Shown here: one piece after another, positions 5,971 to 8,005 of the stretch | How the letters are laid out: every line of letters begins with the position of its first letter | Position numbering within the stretch: position 1 is the first letter of the stretch | Assembly (NCBI GenBank): GCA_002337925.1 | Contig: DDHB01000059.1 | Span: 79,263-87,267 of the forward strand | Direction of reading: 5' to 3' | DNA: 8,005 nt | Origin: Sporomusaceae bacterium UBA1887 | Lineage (GTDB): Bacteria; Bacillota; Negativicutes; Sporomusales; DSM-15969 | Translations under genes and position numbers: made by a program | The notes under the pieces: generated by a model | Databases searched by the model: none | Told to the model about the DNA's origin: nothing | The model's input: the letters and a program-made list of their open reading frames with translations, nothing else

Positions 5971-8005
5971 TTATAATGCCGGTACTGCAATGCGTTTGAA
6001 GTTGGTACCGGTAAATTGATACGCGACCAAATCCCCCGGGCTATCAGGATTAAAATAACTCAATACCACATAGCCACTGGACATTGTTACCGAGCTATAG
6101 ACACCTGTGCCGGTAATAGCAAATAGATTCCCGTTCGGAACAACCCATTTGCCACTGCGTGCCTTAACAGCTCCAACCTGTTCTTCCTCATAGATTGTTC
6201 CTTGTACGATCACCGGCATTGCAGTTAAGGGAATGGTTTTATTTAGTGACGCATCTGCAAAGGCAATCAGCACACTACCATTGTTCATAATGCTATTTAT
6301 AATCCCCTGGGCTTCAGCTGCAGTGGCACAAGCATCAACAATAATCGGCGGCTCCCAGGTAAATGTCCGGCTCTGCACCTGATAAGATTCCAGCTCGTTG
6401 AATCTGTAACTAATAGTAACGGTTGTTTCTTTATCAAATTCCAGGTTATCCAAGCAACGCTGCGCCCACGTGTAGAGATAATTCGTCGGTGTTACGGGGA
6501 CTAAAGATCCTTCTAAGGGATCGGTCTGTTCTAATACGGTCTCATGAATGAGTGTACTTCCGCTATAAGCCCGGACGATCGTCTGCAGCCCTTCTGCCGC
6601 TTCAATCTCCTGCCCAGTATAGAAATCAATGGTATCCTCCTGAGCGACGCATCCATACGATACGCTTTTATTACGAATGGCCCAGAACAGCCTAAGGTCT
6701 CCAGCTGCCTGTGCCAGATGAGATACTGCCTGATTTAAATGGCTGGTCATCCGAATGCGCCCGGGCGGGTTCGGCCGTTCTGAGCGGCGCCTGGTCGCCA
6801 ACGCGGTAATCTTTGCCTGACTGAATTCCTCTTCTCCGTCTGCCGTGGCTGTCGTGATATTGTACTGCTCACTCACCGTGCTGCCGGCCGCACATACAGG
6901 CCCACCGGTTGTGACATTGGCGTAAAAGCCGTAGTCAAGGAAATACACGGTAACACCTGCTGCATGACTGGCCGGGACGGTATCATGTGTCGCGCGAATA
7001 ATGTTGGATACTTTGAAGTTTCCATTAGCCAGCTGCGAAATCGTTCCCCAGCCCATCAGTTCGTTATCAATCAAGATCAGCCTAGAGCCGTTTCGCGCTA
7101 AGGAAAGTCCAGATTCAACTGAGCGCTTGGCCAGATCCCACACTCCGCCTAAGTCGATCACGGTAAAGCCAACTACATCCACCATATCGCCAAATTCTGC
7201 GATGCTGCCAACAAGCTGCCCTGCCGGTGTCCATTTCGTCATGCCGTTGGTCTTCAGCCAGGATTGATCCTTGTAGCGCCAAATATTCCATTTTGCTGTC
7301 ACATGATCCGGTTGTACGGCTGCAGCATAAACGTAACTTTCTTTGCTCTGCAGAATTTCCCATGGAGCTTCAAAATACTTAAACAACTGTACCCCTGTCG
7401 GATAGTTCTCCGGCTTGGTCCAGCTTGTTGAGTCGTTGGCGCCATAGGTGGTTTTGCCGACACCAAAAACGTCCTCGATGGCCTCTATCGTAATTTCTCC
7501 AGTTGCAAAGTCGCCCAGGTCAATGTCACTTACCCGCATAACTAAATCAGCTATGCCGTAAGGCTCCCAGTTGAGTTTGAATACATCTCCCGGACGTAAG
7601 GCATAGGCTTTGCGATTGCAGGTCAGTTTTACGGAGGCCAGCGGAAACCCTTGCTGTCTCAGTTCCCGGTTTGCTGCCCAGACTGCATTGGCTGCCGTCG
7701 TAAAATAAGTAAAGTCCATATCCTGGCTATTGCGGTCACCGCCGTTCGCTTCAATAATCGCCGGGTCACTGACCATAACGGTGCTGGTGTCGTACATAGA
7801 AGCACTGTCGGCATATTTGGCGATAATTTCCCCGACAGAGCTGGACCATACGGCACGTGTAAAATCAATCGCACTGGCAATCGACTTATCAATAATAAGC
7901 AAATCTGCTGGATTGTAATCATCGCGAATCAGCTTAAAAGTGAGCTTACCAGTCATGGGGTCAATGTAGCGCACCATATCCAAATGTTCGCAAAGGTTAT
8001 CAATA
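5971..8005 (-). CDS. phage tail hub / tip attachment protein (gpJ-like, GTA gp15-like), 5' end outside window
   Basis: This is the central tail tip or hub protein that closes the tail tube and carries the fibres. The frame is open to the window edge (codons for IDNLCEH precede the TTG at 7981-7983), so that TTG is not the true start and the N-terminal part is missing; about 677 codons are visible. Counting from the edge, residues about 8-25 read DMVRYIDPMTGKLTFKLI, typical of Phage-tail_3-type hubs. A hub beta-barrel signature LRPGDVFKLNW lies near 136, ending at EDVFGVG near 175. A segment LILIDNELMGWGTI (about 307) leading to NIIRATHDTVPASHAAGV (about 334) matches the 'dGE...RG..GT..H..G' pattern of gpJ/GTA gp15 hubs. 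RPNPPGRIRM (about 410) begins a fibronectin III-like stretch. The C-terminal 200 residues are not recognised. It ends in TAA, and the next gene's ribosome binding site overlaps that stop. Family assignment is from motif recall, not a search. Confidence 0.82.
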   Translation of the reverse strand, partial: IDNLCEHLDMVRYIDPMTGKLTFKLIRDDYNPADLLIIDKSIASAIDFTRAVWSSSVGEIIAKYADSASMYDTSTVMVSDPAIIEANGGDRNSQDMDFTYFTTAANAVWAANRELRQQGFPLASVKLTCNRKAYALRPGDVFKLNWEPYGIADLVMRVSDIDLGDFATGEITIEAIEDVFGVGKTTYGANDSTSWTKPENYPTGVQLFKYFEAPWEILQSKESYVYAAAVQPDHVTAKWNIWRYKDQSWLKTNGMTKWTPAGQLVGSIAEFGDMVDVVGFTVIDLGGVWDLAKRSVESGLSLARNGSRLILIDNELMGWGTISQLANGNFKVSNIIRATHDTVPASHAAGVTVYFLDYGFYANVTTGGPVCAAGSTVSEQYNITTATADGEEEFSQAKITALATRRRSERPNPPGRIRMTSHLNQAVSHLAQAAGDLRLFWAIRNKSVSYGCVAQEDTIDFYTGQEIEAAEGLQTIVRAYSGSTLIHETVLEQTDPLEGSLVPVTPTNYLYTWAQRCLDNLEFDKETTVTISYRFNELESYQVQSRTFTWEPPIIVDACATAAEAQGIINSIMNNGSVLIAFADASLNKTIPLTAMPVIVQGTIYEEEQVGAVKARSGKWVVPNGNLFAITGTGVYSSVTMSSGYVVLSYFNPDSPGDLVAYQFTGTNFKRIAVPAL

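Noticed and set aside
7115..7363. 82-codon minus-strand reading frame inside the hub gene
   Set aside because: It is in another frame from the hub, has a composition unlike a real protein and no ribosome binding site.
7981..7983. TTG as start of the hub gene
   Set aside because: The frame stays open upstream to the window edge, no ribosome binding site precedes the TTG, and the family's N-terminal domains are missing, so the real start lies outside.

Overview
The window is a block of late genes from a tailed bacteriophage or prophage with a siphovirus-like tail. Every gene is on the minus strand, so it is transcribed from high to low coordinates. In that order it holds the 3' part of a central tail hub/tip protein, a coiled-coil tail fibre-type protein, a probable virion structural protein, a large multidomain tail fibre or receptor-binding protein, an XhlA-like membrane-associated lysis protein, a holin candidate and the 5' end of an endolysin-type gene. 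Both ends are cut: the hub lacks its N-terminus and the endolysin lacks most of its length. I see no tRNA, rRNA, CRISPR array, insertion sequence or integrase. The plus strand carries no credible gene.

Host: strong purine-rich ribosome binding sites (AGGAGG and GAGGGGA types), GTG starts and a PBSX-like lysis order (XhlA, small membrane protein, peptidoglycan hydrolase) point to a Firmicutes phage. The hub, however, resembles the gpJ / gene-transfer-agent gp15 type hubs that are most familiar from phages of hosts with an outer membrane. A diderm Firmicute such as a member of the Negativicutes would reconcile the two. This is inference and not a firm taxonomic call.

Layout: 5971-8005 is the hub. 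Positions 4984-5958, 4095-4964 and 937-4083 are three structural genes with gaps of only 11-19 bases, each with its own Shine-Dalgarno sequence. Positions 835-936 form the one sizeable gap. It contains two hairpins followed by T-rich tracts and a possible seven-codon reading frame with its own ribosome binding site. Positions 517-834, 149-502 and 1-156 are the lysis cassette, tightly packed, with an 8-base overlap between the last two genes.

How they work together: the hub closes the tail tube and anchors the fibres. The 324-residue and 1048-residue proteins (perhaps with the 289-residue protein) are likely to form the adsorption apparatus. The 1048-residue protein carries at least three carbohydrate-binding-like modules and is the best candidate for the receptor-recognising part. 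The lysis cassette then releases progeny.

The most interesting structure is inside the 1048-residue fibre. It has an eight-unit imperfect 16-18-residue repeat between a LamG-like domain and an Ig-like region, and a discoidin-like domain that appears to split an older phage domain. The gene is clearly richer in A+T than the hub gene. I did not find evidence for an entirely new kind of system.
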